Source of the DNA: Darksidea phi
Lineage: Eukaryota; Ascomycota; Dothideomycetes; Pleosporales; Lentitheciaceae
DNA length: 64,000 nucleotides
Assembly (NCBI GenBank): GCA_030770425.1
Contig: JASJFT010000166.1
Span: 1 to 64,000 of the forward strand
Reading direction: 5' to 3'
Made by a program: the position numbers and the translations under genes. Below, piece by piece: positions 1 to 12,406 of the stretch. Within the stretch, counting starts at the first letter, position 1; every line of letters starts with the position of its first letter. The notes under the pieces were generated by a model that was not told the origin of the DNA, searched no databases, and saw only the letters and a list, made by a program, of their open reading frames with translations.

Positions 1-66
1 CACAGGCAAAAAACCCCCCGTTTGTCCCCACCAACAATTGTACACCTATTCTTATTCACTAACAAA

Positions 67-86
67 CCCCCCCCCCCCCCCCCCCC
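67..86. repeat. Homopolymer C run (20 nt)
   Basis: Uninterrupted run of 20 C followed by further C-rich sequence to about 107. It stands out inside otherwise AT-rich RIP-type DNA. Run length in an assembly is unreliable. Confidence 0.9.
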
Positions 87-930
87 GCCCCTCTCCCCCC
101 TCCCCCTTACTCCTGTATTTCCGCCTTAATTACTAGGGCGTTCGCTAGCCATTCGGATCCTCTATACTCCACTAAGGACTCGAAGAATTAGGTATCTAGA
201 TCGGTATTACTAATTATCTATTATAGCCTTATATTCTAATCGCGAATAAAGGCCTTATTTACTAGAGTTAAGACTCTATCGTTAGTTATATTCCTACGTT
301 AATACGGATATACTATACCGACCGCCTAGAGGAGGACCTCGCTATCGAAGATAAGAAGATATAATATTCTAGTACTATCTAGGTCTACTACCCCCTTATT
401 TCTTAATTCTAGTTTTTATAGCTTCTTTTTTAAACGTCTCTTCGCTTTCTTAGAGATATTATTAATATCGACGATTGTAGTTTAGTAAATAGTATTCGGC
501 TTATTATAGGAGATTAGTCGACTTATCGTACTTCGTATAGTATATAGTATTCGATTATAGACTTCTAGATACTTTAGTAGATAGACGGCCTTTTATACCT
601 TCGTATATAGCTATTTAGTATAGTAGATAAGTACTACTTCCTTAATTTATATCCCTTTATTCGTATCTCTTAGTTCGCGCCCCTTAGTTTATATCCCTTA
701 GTTCTAGTAGTTCCTCTCTTCTATACTCTACCCCCTCCCTCTAGATTACGTATTAAGGCTCGTATCGAATAAAGCTAATATTAACTACCTACTATTCTAT
801 AGGCCGATATTAAGCGTTTTACTCTTTTTTTATATAATTAAAATTTTAGTACTAGTCTTTACACATATATAGTTTATTATTAAGTAGAAAAACTCCCCTA
901 TAATAGTATAGTTACGAACTATAGCTTTTC

Positions 931-933
<3 letters not shown>

Positions 934-978
<45 letters not shown>

Positions 979-988
979 AGAAGAAGAA
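934..988. repeat. Poly-A run plus GAA microsatellite
   Basis: 43 A residues (934-976) followed by four GAA units. It lies exactly at the right border of the RIP-type tract, which is why a retroelement poly-A tail is a reasonable reading; a simple-repeat expansion is the alternative. Confidence 0.85.
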
Positions 989-1020
989 AATTAGCGGGAA
1001 AATAGTAGCTTAGTAAGAAA

Positions 1021-2608
1021 TAGTTGTATATTAATACCCCTTCACCTAAAAGCGGTGAGAGGACTGGATTTCAGAGTAGATTGCAGTAGTGAAAAGAACA
1101 GGTGTAGCAGTATATATGGCCGTCTAGTACATCCATGAACAAGGATTAGACCTAAGTTCCTATATTGGCTTTCTACGCTTCGGTACCGCGCTCGTAGCAG
1201 CCTCAGGTAAGCAAGAGGAGGCTGTCAAGAAAGGAGGGGTCGACGAGATTGCCCAAAGGCTTGAACCGTACCCGGGGGGTAAAGAGAGCTTGCGACTTCT
1301 CCCTACATTCGAGCAAGTGTGGCGCAGATGTAAGACAGTGACGAAGTGGTCTCGGAGCCTTTGGTAACTAACAATCAACACCAACTTACTTAATGTTAAT
1401 GCGCATACTCTCTAGGGGCATTGTCTACGAACATGTATCTCACCATCCTCAATTCCAATAGCATTGTATTAGCCGATACTCGCAACTGCCGCGCTTATTG
1501 ATCTGATTACCTATTAGCATCAATGCACATGGCGCCATCCTCTACGCGGCTTAATACGAGCTGTACACCCACCTCTTTCTACAATATCGAACTAAGGAGT
1601 CATAATTGCATTCTAGTTTACCCACTACAATCTCACTCTTACACTCACTCTCCCTCTCCCTTCAATCCATGTCTACTATCCCCATGTTTAAAATAGGATT
1701 TGATGTGATAGTTGACGCGGAATATTACATACTACTTTATAATGTTTCATTCCTTCATAAATTGCTCATGTCTGCATAGTCCCGCTCAAAGTTGGCATTA
1801 GTCATATGCATATCAAAGACTGGATTGCAAGCAGCATAGAGCAATCATGATTCCACTCAAGTGCTATTTACATACAGCAACTCTTCTAGCAAGCACACCA
1901 CACACACCAACACAGATACCTAATATATCATCTGTACTCTTTAGTCGCACTTCTCCAATGAAACTCCGCCCATGCATAGCTCGAACATTGCAGATCGAGA
2001 GTCCATCTCCTTTCCAAAGAGGGATAGGACCGAAACAGGAATAAATGCCAGCCAGTCTAGCAACTGGATCAAATACATGGAAGATCGCCTAGCAGCGTCT
2101 ACCCTCCTGAAAAGGGGTAATCATAAAGTACACAAAATCTCGAATGCCGCCTGAAACAAAAGATAACAACAGATACAATAAAGAAGTTTAGAATGGAGTG
2201 GTATGGAGATCCTCCAGATGCAGCCGCTTGGTGCGGTGTAGAAACGATGTACTTTAAATTGTATCAGTGAAGATATGAGGCGAAAATGCGGCCTGGTAGT
2301 CGAGATGAAAGGGCGTCGGACATGGCAGTCCAATCATGCGGTAGAGGATCGATTCGCGAAGAATGGAACAATAACAGCGATGATGAGGGGAAGTACGGTG
2401 AGTCACAGAATGCTGCATGTGCTTCCTGAGGGCCTGGACCATGTTAGCAATGTGCAGACGATGCAGCCTGGAGCAATATGATGGCGTCGGAATTACAACA
2501 GTGCCGATCCCCTCCTCAAGACTGGCTCGATTTTCAAAGCCACGTTCCGCGACATCCTCCGCGGAGCGTTCACTAAACGGTTGCAAATACAAAAAGAGTC
2601 AAGGTAAC
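1021..2608. other. Intergenic, no gene seen
   Basis: Ordinary base composition. The short open frames on both strands show no domain, no splice-linked continuation and no family resemblance. The right part probably holds the 3' untranslated region of the RING/LON gene that ends at 2609. Confidence 0.6.
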
Positions 2609-4282
2609 TTACCATCTCTGACCTTGAATCTTCGCAATCCAAGAAAATACGATTTTCAACCTCTCACGCACCCTTGTCGTGCGTAGCAGCACGTACTTCT
2701 CCTCTTCGGCGATGGGTAGCACTGATGCGAACCAATACGGGAAGAGTGCAGGGTCGTCGGGTGGCTCGCCGTAAACTTGGACGATGCGTGCGCTCAGCCA
2801 AGGCGCACTTTGGTGTCGCATCTCACGGACGAAAGCCATGCAGCTGTCGAGAAGCTGTTGCGTCGAATACAGGTTCAGCGCGAGGGTACCGGGAAGCGGA
2901 AGTTCCGGGTTTTCGCGGCGAAACTGGTCCACCATCTCCTGTGCACCAACGGTCTCGCTCTGCTCTAAAGCACCCTCCTCTGCGAGCGATAGATCCTCCA
3001 CGCGCTCGACTCGAGCAACGTGGTAGCCATCCAGCATGCCATGATCCCGAATCCGGAATCGACCAATGCCCCGTGTTTCCACGAAGCTGCGGCCGTCGCG
3101 GAGAAGCTCAAGACTAACGATTTCCAGTAGCGTACCGTACTCGAGGAACTCAGTGGCACCGAGGTCCCCTTGTGGAGCGGAAGATCGGTTGTACATGACC
3201 ATGCCGAATTGTCCGTTACCTTCGGCACAGCGTCGCATCATCAATCGATACCGAGGCTCGAACACATGCAGGAAGGTCGGCATAGTAGGAAGGGACAGGG
3301 TGCAAACAAAGAGCGGGGTATTGAGGGTATCGTCGCCGGCCCGCTCTTCTGTTTCCATGGCCTTCTTGCGTGCAGCGACGAGATCGGGACACAGGCTATC
3401 TAGGAGGGAATTGAGAAGGATGTTGCTGCCCTTGTTCTGTAGCGAAGGGGGAATGTGCAGCTCTGTCCGACACATTGGGCAGATGTTGCTATGGTCCATG
3501 GCGCGCGCCAGACAGCGACGGCAAAATGTGTGGCCGCAAGAGGTGGTGGTCGGGTCCAACATCATGTTGTAGCAGACGAGACAATCAAGCTCCTTGAGCG
3601 CAACTTGTCGTAACCGTTCCAACAATGCGACATGCTGGTGTTGATACTCGTCGCCCGATGCTGACAGCGACGTGTGTTCGAGCTCCGAGCGGTACGGGAG
3701 CTCGCCCAACTCTGCCATTGCATAGGTTGACAGCAACCGTCCGCCATGCAATACCCGCGAGTGACCGTTCTCCTTCATTTTCTCTTCCTCTCCCATCGGC
3801 ACGCTCTTGCACCGCCCGGGAATCTCTTCCAGGAGCATCGGCGTCTCTTCGATAAACAGTCTGTGTTTGGCCATCTCGACCTTGATCAGCTCCATCAGCT
3901 TGGTCAACGTGACATCCACACTACACTCTGCGGCCGCATGCTCGGCACCACACAATGGCAGCGGACACGCAATTCCAGTGAGCCGGTCGGGAGTGTTCGG
4001 GTAGGAGATGTTGGCGCGAGGTTTCGGAGCGGGGAGACAGCCACGGCAGACAGTGTGGCTGCACGGGAGCGTCACCGGAGCGCTAAAGGGCTGCGAGCAC
4101 TGCGGGCACTGCACCAGACGGACCAGCTGTCTTGCATCGCCGTGGGCGGCCGGGGAGACATGCTCCGGACTCTCCTGCGGCGGCACATGGCCGGCCATGA
4201 AGGCGTGCGGATATGCAGGCGGCTCGAAGGGCTTCTCGCCGCCGTGGGGGAGAAGTAGTGCCTTCGTCCGTTGCGAATCCAT
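2609..4282 (-). CDS. RING-finger and LON-domain protein (LONRF-like)
   Basis: Single-exon frame of 557 residues from ATG 4282 to TAA. Two RING-type zinc sites are visible: a first one at about residues 59-111 (CPQC, PCSHTVCRGC, then a later CPLPLC pair) and a canonical C3HC4 RING at 234-271 (CLVC, CGHTFCRRC, CPMC). From about 325 to the end follows a Lon-protease N-terminal (substrate-binding) domain, beginning at LFVCTLSLPTMP with FEPRYRLMMRRC, and no ATPase or protease part. This RING-plus-LON order is that of the animal LONRF family and its fungal relatives, so an E3 ubiquitin-ligase role in protein quality control is inferred; substrates are unknown. The protein ends GQRW just before a GTAAGT-like sequence, so an extra 3' exon cannot be strictly excluded. 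Confidence 0.88.
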   Translation of the reverse strand: MDSQRTKALLLPHGGEKPFEPPAYPHAFMAGHVPPQESPEHVSPAAHGDARQLVRLVQCPQCSQPFSAPVTLPCSHTVCRGCLPAPKPRANISYPNTPDRLTGIACPLPLCGAEHAAAECSVDVTLTKLMELIKVEMAKHRLFIEETPMLLEEIPGRCKSVPMGEEEKMKENGHSRVLHGGRLLSTYAMAELGELPYRSELEHTSLSASGDEYQHQHVALLERLRQVALKELDCLVCYNMMLDPTTTSCGHTFCRRCLARAMDHSNICPMCRTELHIPPSLQNKGSNILLNSLLDSLCPDLVAARKKAMETEERAGDDTLNTPLFVCTLSLPTMPTFLHVFEPRYRLMMRRCAEGNGQFGMVMYNRSSAPQGDLGATEFLEYGTLLEIVSLELLRDGRSFVETRGIGRFRIRDHGMLDGYHVARVERVEDLSLAEEGALEQSETVGAQEMVDQFRRENPELPLPGTLALNLYSTQQLLDSCMAFVREMRHQSAPWLSARIVQVYGEPPDDPALFPYWFASVLPIAEEEKYVLLRTTRVRERLKIVFSWIAKIQGQRW

Positions 4283-5448
4283 ACGGCTGTTGTTTGTGTC
4301 GCGGTGGCTCTCTCCTCCATGTACTGCGTGGGCGGCTGCACGTCCGGGGCGAGGGCTGCGACTTCGGGATGCGAAGGGCGTCGGGACGGGCAGAAGAGGT
4401 GCGAGGCGGCGGGTGTAGAGCTCAAGTGCTGCACGTTTCAGTCACAACACCGACTCTCGACGGTCGGTCGTCTGCACTGAAACAGCGCAGGGCAGAAATA
4501 TGGGCCTGGGCAGCGTGCGTCGAGCGGTGTCAGCGGCAGTGGGGTGTTGGGCAGTGAACAGCAGGCGTCGAGGGCCGTATCGTGTACAAGAGCCGCTTGT
4601 GCGGACGAAAGCTACTGATAAGTGGCACACGAGTCGACGCGGTCATCGATTGCGGACGCGGCGTGGCCATGTTGGAAGAAGGATGCATGATACGTCGTTG
4701 GCACGGATCGGCGATCATAGAAATTCGTTCAGCGCCAGATCCTGAAGGTGAAGGGACCCCTCGCTCCGGCTAGCGTAGCATCGATTTGTCCTGCGCCAAT
4801 CGCGCATCCGCTAACCCCAACCGGCTGCGCTTCTATCAAAATCCGCACGGCCCTCCCAGCTCCGTCGCAACGCCGTTACTCCATGCACGGCGGACGCGCA
4901 TGCTCCAGGGCGGTCGAAAACGCCGAAGCAGGTATGCAAGCGTCATCGATGTGGCCGTGTGAAAGCCCGCGTCACGTTAGCGCGCAGTAGTAGCAAACGC
5001 TCGTCTGTCATCCCATGTGGCACTCGACTGCCACTTGAGGCTCGCACTCGGCCCAGCCCTTCCGAAAGACCCTGTTCGCGACGACCACCATGCGCTTTGC
5101 CTGTTTCGCTCCGTCTACTCGTGCTGCTTTCTCTTGGTGCGAGACATAGCCTCGACACCAACGCAATAGCCTGACACCTCGAGTCGAATCGAGAGAACAA
5201 ACGTCAACTCCTAAATTGGTCGCCCCCGCTACCTTGCAGATTGTCCTCGCTTAAAACCTCCCAAAATGTCCTATGTCCTACGTACTGTGGGGCCCAAACG
5301 AACCGTACCAAAACTCCATATGCAACCTCCCCACTCGCCCCCAACCCTGGAAGCGCGCACACCACAAAAACTAGTGTACATAAACCCTCTTGTTACACGG
5401 ACCAAACGCCAGAAGCCAATCCAGACTCTGCTGACCCGATGACGAACA
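4283..5448. other. Intergenic, no gene seen
   Basis: Between the start of the RING/LON gene and the stop of the Rictor gene, both on the minus strand. It should hold the promoter of the former and the 3' UTR of the latter. Open frames here are short and have no recognisable content. Confidence 0.6.
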
Positions 5449-8400
5449 TCAAGATGCATGCGGCGCCTCATCCGTGTCCGCTGCTGACCCGGAGTCAGTG
5501 CTCTCTTCGCTCTGATCTTCCTCCTCGAGCACGATCTGCTGGAGGACTGACTTGTCGAACAGATCGAGGACGAATCGGCATGCCGGTAGGCGGAAGTGGT
5601 GTGCTTCGAGAACCTGCATGACCTTGCGAAAGATGGCCGGCTTCGTGAACCCTGGCGCCTTTTTCGCTTTGATCCTGTCAGAATGTCAGTGCACGACCTT
5701 GGTTGGCCGACTAAATGTAGACGTACGCCTGAAGATCGTTTGCAGCCTTCTTGGCTAACACCGTGTTACCTAAGTCGGTCGCAAGCTTCAAAATACGCGC
5801 ATTCACGGGGTCGTTGTCGGTAACTGCAACCTTCACCTCAGCATTGCGCTTCCAGCCTATGTTGTCCGGTTTGGATCTCCATGGCGTCATCTATAGAGGT
5901 CAGCGGGCACAGCGGGCACTCAAGAACAACTAGACCAACCGAAAAGAGCTTTCCGAAATCCAAAGGCAGACAAAAGCCGAGGGCTTCACCGGCCTCGTTG
6001 AGGGCGCCATCCCATCCGCATTCGAGCAAGATTTCTTGCCCGTGCAGACTCCTCGAGATCAGCCCCAGCACGTAGAAAGCTGTGCCTCTTAGCGACATGA
6101 CTTCGGACATTTCGGCAATCCGAACGATCCAATTCACCACGTCTGAGCTTTCAAGGAAAGGCGCGCCTAGCTCCATGGAGCCCACATTGCCAACCGCCCA
6201 CAAACAGCCTTTCAGCTTTAGGATGATTTCGGGGTCGTCACTTTCCATCGCAAAGTCGCGAATGGTGGCGACAAACTCATCAAAGTGTCCTTTCTGTTTG
6301 AGAAGCTTGCATCCTTCTTTTGTTCGGGTGAGTTCACGGTAGAAGTGGGGCGGTACGATGCCGTATTCGGGATTCTCGGGCGTGTCGTCGTAAGACGGAT
6401 GGCTTTGAGGTTTCTCGGGTATATCGGCCAGTGCACGAGCCATGGAAGCCTCGATCAGTGCCACGTAGGTGTCATTCCGTCCCAGGAACCAGTCGTCCAT
6501 CTCTCGGGTGATGTAATCCAAACCATCTAGATAGTGGTAGCCTACCGAAGTGGACAAAAACCGAAGCAATAGAGGAGCGCCAATTTCGCCCAAGTGATCT
6601 AGCGCCGGGCGACACTTTACCACAAATTCTAGTGACTCTGTTTGGTTGCACGCTTCTTCCAGAATTTTGATAGCCACTTCGCAGACCTCAACGTCGGGAT
6701 CGTAAAGCTGCGTGACGAGCAGCTTGATTGCCCATTCTGCAACGCCCGCAGAACCCGAAGGTTCCATCGGCTTTGTTGCATATTTGCGAAGGAGTCTGGT
6801 TGCAAAGATGCGTATCTCCTTGGAGCAGGACGTCATCGCTTTCGATATAATGATGCGTATATGTCCGTCTAGAGTGTAGTCCATGTTGCTCAGCAGAGTC
6901 CGGATCAAGTCGTCGCGGTCATGGAGTTCGATGATGTGATAGAACATGTTCAAGACTCTCCACCGCTCGAGGATCTGGATGCCCTTGGGATCCTTGGTCA
7001 GCGCACCCAGAAGTGCAAAGTAGCCGCCGGTGAGCGTCTCGTTCATGCGGTCCACCTGGAACATGGGGGATTCCGATGTCAGGCCGCTCATCCTGTCGAA
7101 GTGGGAAAGGCACTCTGCAAGCTGCCGAATAAACTTGCTGTCGCTCAAGTATTTCACGCCCTCTGGATTTTGCAGCAGCGTGTGCATCAGCGCACATCCC
7201 GCTCGAACGTAACGCTGGTTAGGTTTGGTGTTCTTGACGTCCGAGAACCGGTACTTGAAAGGACGATAGAAGCCAAGCAGACGATGTACAAATTTGGTGA
7301 CTTTTATGGCCTCGTCAAGTCGCTTGGCGTTGAGCATGGGACCCTCTATGACGGTTTGGATAAGATCCCATCTCCACTTTGTAAACGAGACTGTATTCAA
7401 GACCTGGGTGTCGATCATCATCAGTCGGAACGTTGGCTCATCCACCTGCATGGCCGCCTGGGCTTTTGATTGGTCTGTTTGTCGAGTCGCAGTGCTGCTT
7501 TCTTTGGGCACGTTGGTTTTATTTGTGTAGAGGGAACTGTCTCCCGACCGGTAGAGCGTTCTGTTGACACTATCGACCTGGTAGATTGTTCCGATGGCGA
7601 CAAAGCGACCTTCTGTGGTGAACTTAGAAGCCGATTGCAAAAGTTGAGGGAGTACTTGGAGCTCAGAGCTCCATGACGATGGCAATAGCTCATTCGCCAT
7701 TTTCAGTATTTCGCCCAGTAGAAGTGTCGTCTTGCGTTTCAGCGGAAGCGTAAGGGGATCTTCTTCAGCTTGAAGCAATGCTGGGACGAGACCAGCATGC
7801 AGAAACGCCGCCAGTACAGCAGCAACGTAATGCTCCAGGAGGTTCCACTTGTTCGTCGGATCTTGGCTGGTGCTCGACGTCTCGTTGATCGCCTGGTTCT
7901 TGAGGTTCGTGACCCGACCGTAGGTTGTCAGTCGTCGTCCAGCAAGGAAAGAGGAGGACCACGAAGGCGGTTTGATCCGGAGGATGTCAAACAACAACTC
8001 AAGTAGGACGTTTCGCACATGCGGCGTGGGTATTTGCAATGACATGAGGAGTGATCTTATCGGTAGGAAGTTGTCCATGCATAGTGTGAGCAACCCTGGC
8101 CAGCTCCTAAGGAGTGACGCAATGACTTTAGCGTTCGCTTTGAGCTTCTCTTCATGAAGGTGGCTATGGGTTGTGCCTGCATCTGTAAACATGGCGAACG
8201 GCGACTCTAACTCGTGGCCGGATTTGAGGAACTTTCGCCGTTGAGGAGTGTCCAATAGATACACCAAGGCGTTGCCAACGCTTTCCGCCGCATGATAGTT
8301 GCCTTCTCCGAGGGCATCGGTCAAGGTACCCATACCCCCAGCAGCGACTAGTAGAGCCGGCTTTCTTATGAGAATTTCAGCCAACGTGAGAATGGCTATG

Positions 8401-9449
8401 TTCCTGAGCCGATCATCCGTGTGCTCGGCTATAGCGACGATGATGCGGACGACGGCGCGCGATATTTCTTCCACCCCGCCTTTTACATCAAGAAACGCCC
8501 GGACAAACTTGAGCGCTTGCTCCCGCTCCACGCTAGCTTTACTTTCCTTGACGAGCGAAAGGATGACGAGGTAGTCGGTGTGCAGTTCGCGGATGGTGTG
8601 GAGAGACTTGCGGTCGGTAAAAGCGTACCGCATCACTCGGTATGCGGCCGCAACGACTTCCCGGCTGTCGCTGAGGAGCATCATCTGCATTCGCAGGCCG
8701 AATATCGACCAAGCCAGGTCGTACTTCAACGTCGGATGCCGCTTGAGGAGATCCACCAGAGAATTTGCGCGCTCCACATAGTACTCCGGCTGCATGTTAT
8801 CTGCTTCGAGTGCCTGGAGGATCTCCGCAAGCACAAATGTGGGCGATTCCGTTTCGTCCTCTTCTTCCTGCTGCTCCTTCGCGATATGGCGCGAGGGCGA
8901 GCGCGACAAATTCCGCCGGAACAAGTACGACAGCCTGCTTTGCGGGTCCGGCGGGGGGGATTTGATGTCCTTCGCTCTCTGTATCTCGGCAGCTAGGCCC
9001 GACTTCAACTGCGCCAGCTTCCTGTTCGATATGTTGAGCTGCTCCTCCACCTGCAGCCTCTGTCCTGCCGTGTTCTTTGCATTCTTCGCATTCAATGCCT
9101 CGAGCAGGTTCTCCGAGCCAATCTTGATCTTCGTCTCCTTCTCAATCTGGTCCTGCAGCTCAGCCTGGCGCTGCTCGGTGCTCGCAGAATCGTCTTCCCC
9201 CACTATGATCGCATACGTGTCGAAGTCTGGCCGCGGTCGGCCATCATGCGACGTCGCCGGCCTCAACTGCGAGCTGAAGCTCCCCGGAGCCTCTCTGGCA
9301 GTCGCATACGAGGCCTGCCCACGCGAACTGGCCATGACGCTGGAGGCGGTCGAGGGCAGCGAGCGGCCATCTCTATTGCGGGAGGGCGCGAGCAGCGAGG
9401 CGTGATCGGCGTCGGCCTGGGGGTTGACGGAGCGCGCGGAAGGCGTCAT
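5449..9449 (-). CDS. AVO3: TORC2 subunit Rictor / Avo3 (Ste16/pianissimo family)
   Basis: Three exons: 9449-5940, 5890-5729+2 (to 5727), and 5674-5449. Introns 5891-5939 (49 bp) and 5675-5726 (52 bp, GTACGT donor) restore one frame of 1299 residues. The N-terminus is disordered and Ser-rich, then a coiled coil at roughly 85-155, then helical ARM-like repeats typical of Rictor N, M and V regions (for example residues around FLAGRRLTTYGR and the block NPEYGIVPPHFYREL with GCLWAVGNVGS). The C-terminal exon ends with the family's FRKVMQVLEAH/FVLDLFDKSVLQQIVLEEED tail, which confirms the spliced model; without splicing this tail would be lost. The family member is the scaffold of TOR complex 2, acting at the plasma membrane on actin, sphingolipid and AGC-kinase signalling. 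Length fits fungal orthologues (about 1300). Divergent from the uricase gene. Confidence 0.93.
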
Positions 9450-10279
9450 GAGCGGGCCTTAACCATACGTCTTCCAGCCGCATCGCATGCCTCTATAACG
9501 GCCGCGCCTTGCTCTTGCCTCATGAGCTTCTGTGAGCGGAGATCGATCGGATTCCTGATGGCAGACGACGAGCGGGGTCACGGCGGCGGTGCAAGAGAGC
9601 GAGCGACGTGGCGCGTCGGCGTGCGATTGGGCTGTAGTGAGCGTAGTGGACAGTGAATAGGGACAGTCTGTTGTCAATGATTGTGCGATCCACACATGCA
9701 CCGAGTCGCGGGTTAGGAGACGGGAGACGTGAGCCGTGTCGAAGCCCAGGCCAGCCCTCGAACATCGGCCCGCACTGTCCCCGACGGTGGGAGGACGCCT
9801 GCCTGCATGTGCATCATCATCTCTTGGGAGCTGCGGGGCTTACTACCACCGCAATGCCTCCACCGCCATCGCCTGATATCACGCAGAGTTTGTCCCGTTC
9901 TACCCGGCCAACGTTATCCGGGTTTGCTCTCCCTGGGCCCCGCAGAGGGAGCTTTCGATATGTGTCACGTGGACTGTGCGCTCGGCCAATTGCGAGCATC
10001 ATACCATCATCGGACGTCGCCGAAAGCCAGCTCCTCCAATGCTTGAGGGCTCCGTCCGCCATCTCTTGCGATCTTCCGCGCTCCAATCGTGAAAAGCATA
10101 CTCGCATCGCCTCGGCCGCGTCCGCTCGACGGTGCTCAGATAAGGACCCGCTTCTCGAGGTATATGTCGCTGTAGTGCCTCACTTATCGCTCGCCAGCAT
10201 TGTCCTTCCTTCCTCTCAAACCTCAATTCCTTGATTTATAAGACCCCAATTGCTACTATCTTGTATAACTTCTTTCATC
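9450..10279. promoter_or_regulatory. Divergent promoter region, Rictor / uricase
   Basis: 830 bp between two start codons facing away from each other. A canonical GATA-factor site (AGATAAG) lies at 10138-10144, about 136 bp before the uricase ATG. In ascomycetes uricase is a nitrogen-catabolic gene under the GATA activator AreA/NIT2, so this is a plausible site, inferred only. I found no convincing inverted TCGG-N6-CCGA site for the purine-pathway activator UaY. Confidence 0.4.
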
Positions 10280-11281
10280 ATGTCTCAACTTAGCTACGCC
10301 CGCTACGGCAAAGACAACGTACGCCTGTACAAGGTTGATAAGAACGAGAAGACCGGCGTCCACACCGTTGTCGAGCAGACCGTCTGCACGCTCCTTGAGG
10401 GAGACATTGAGACCTCGTAGGTATCAATTGTCCTCCCTGATATCACCAATTGACCCTTCCAGTTACACCAAAGCCGACAACTCTGTCGTGGTCGCAACCG
10501 ACACCCAGAAACAAACAACCTACATCCTCGCAAAGCAAAACCCCATCGCCCCCCCGGAACAGTTCGCCGCGGTTCTCGGTGACCACTTCATCAAGACCTA
10601 CTCACACATCCATGCAGCACACGTAAAGATCATCCAGCACCGATGGACACGCATGACCGTTGACGGCAAGCCGCACCCACACTCCTTCTACCGTGACAGC
10701 AACGAAATCCGCGTTGTAGAAGCGGTCGCACGTGAAGGCGAGGGCATCACCATTCGCTCGAAAATTGAGAAGCTACTAGTGTTGAAGAGCACCGGAAGTG
10801 CGTTCCACGGCTTCCATCGCGATGAGTACACGCAGTTGCCCGAAACGTGGGATCGCATCTTGAGCACAGAGATCGAGGCGGGGTGGAAGTGGAAGACATT
10901 CAAAGACCTTGCGGATGTCAAAAAGGTTGACTTCAACTCGGCCTGGGAGAAGGCGAGGAACATCACGATGAAGACTTTCGCCACAGACAATAGTGCCAGT
11001 GTGCAGGCTACCATGTACAAGATGTGCGAACAGATCCTTGCCGCCGTTCCTCTGGTTGATGCTGTTGACTACGCCCTCCCCAACAAGCACTACTTTGAGA
11101 TTGGTAAGTTACTGCAATCCAGCCTCTACTTCTCTACCATAAGCTAAGAAACTTTCTAGACCTCAGTTGGCACAAAGGCCTCAAGAACACGGGCAAGGAC
11201 GCCACCGTCTTCGCACCTCAATCTGATCCCAACGGTCTCATCCAGTGCACTGTCACCCGCAAGCCCAAGTCAAAGCTGTAG
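10280..11281 (+). CDS. uaZ: Uricase (urate oxidase), peroxisomal
   Basis: Three exons: 10280-10416, 10463-11103, 11160-11281, joined by introns of 46 and 56 bp, giving 299 residues, the usual uricase length. The two-domain T-fold uricase pattern is visible: VVVATDTQKQTTY near residue 55-65, the SFYRDSNEIR block, LLVLKSTGSAFHGF, and DLSWHKGLKNTGKDATVFAP near the end. The enzyme oxidises urate to 5-hydroxyisourate with O2, releasing H2O2, in purine catabolism. It ends in Ser-Lys-Leu, a strong PTS1 signal, so it acts in peroxisomes. Start chosen at 10280 because the translation begins with the family's short lead and keeps frame into exon 2. A GATA site upstream fits nitrogen control. Confidence 0.96.
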
Positions 11282-11773
11282 ACATCCGCTTCTACCCTTA
11301 CGACTTCATGATTTGTATAGTATAACTGTATTGAACAGTTGCATTCGTGGAATTCGCGGGTTTGTATATAAATTATCGTTATAGCTGAGGGTAGAGTGTA
11401 TGATACCATCAGTGAGGGTTCGACGATTTGCAGCATAGGTTTAGAGTAGAATTAGACATAAAGTAGATGTCACGCAACTTGTGAGAGTAGTTTACCATCA
11501 CATGAGCGTTCACTCGTAAATATTCGAATGTTTCTGTATGTGACGTGCCGTATCTAGAATTCTGTAGTGAGCTTGCGGTACCGGACGACTCCATCCTCAT
11601 GTAAAGGCCATAAGAACACTAAGGTATCAATCATACGACGTACACTTCTATATGTTACAAATGAACACTTGACCAAGATATATCAACGCCGCAAGCCATG
11701 CGTCTTCCCACATATAATTACATATATCCTGACAATGCCGTCCGATACCAGTTTCCTGCTGCTCTTCTACGTA
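11282..11773. other. Convergent intergenic region
   Basis: 3' ends of uricase (+) and uL13m (-) face each other here; AT-richer than the genes and without coding signals. Likely 3' UTRs and polyadenylation signals. Confidence 0.6.
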
Positions 11774-12406
11774 TCATGAGATTGGCACTTCCTTCCCTCT
11801 CGTGCTCTCCAGTGTCCTTTTGATATCAGGATGTTCCGTAATCGCCTGCCCACCTCCCAGCCCCACCCTCAAAATATTCCCTCCATACGGACTCCCCCTC
11901 CCCTCAAAAGTCTTCAATCTCTCCAACCGCCCCTTCCTCAACCGGTTCTTAGGCAACATTCCACTAACGGCCTTCCTCAGCACCTCTCCACCACCCCATT
12001 TCTGAATCATATTCTCCATGCTAATCTCCTTCAATGAGCCAGGCCGAGTGGTGTGCGTTCTGTAAAGTTTCTGTTGGCGTTTCTTGCCTGTGGTGTGGAT
12101 GAGGGAACAGTTCGTGGCAACGACGTAGTCCCCGCAGTCGGTGGATGGATCGAAGATGGGCTTGTGTTTACCCATTAAGATCAGGGCTATCGAGGAGGCG
12201 AGACGGCCGAGCGTGCGCGGGTCGGTGGATATGTCGACGTGGTGCCATGCGCGGGCGTACGCTAGGCGTGTCTGAGCGGTGAGTTAGTAAAATGTTGGCT
12301 TGCAATGCCGTGGTGCGCTTGCGACAAGGTATGCGACAAAAGATACGACGAAGTATGGGGTTGCGGAGGTCCGATGGAGACGTACTTTTCCTACGGTCTG
12401 AGACAT
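11774..12406 (-). CDS. MRPL23: Mitochondrial large-subunit ribosomal protein uL13m
   Basis: Two exons. Exon 1 (12406-12386) codes only MSQTVGK; a 114-bp intron (12272-12385, GTACGT donor, CTAAC branch 10-15 nt before CAG) leads into exon 2 (12271-11774). The product has 172 residues. Family signatures are [36 protein letters not shown] and [21 protein letters not shown], which place it in bacterial L13/uL13. Length and the absence of a cytosolic-type extension point to the mitochondrial version, called Mrpl23 in yeast, needed for translation of mitochondrially encoded respiratory subunits. The seven-codon first exon is easily missed in automated calls. Divergent from CCS1 with 309 bp between. 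Confidence 0.93.

Larger units (their letters stand above)
1..1020. repeat. RIP-degraded repeat DNA at left edge
   Basis: The tract is rich in TpA and nearly devoid of CpA and TpG while CpG persists, the usual footprint of repeat-induced point mutation on a fungal transposon. No open frame of useful length survives on either strand. It contains a 20-nt C run (67-86) and ends at a 43-nt A run (934-976) followed by GAA repeats. The A run would fit the 3' tail of a non-LTR retroelement lying on the plus strand, but I cannot recognise a coding domain, so the element class is open. Base composition changes to ordinary genomic DNA right after position 1020. Confidence 0.75.
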
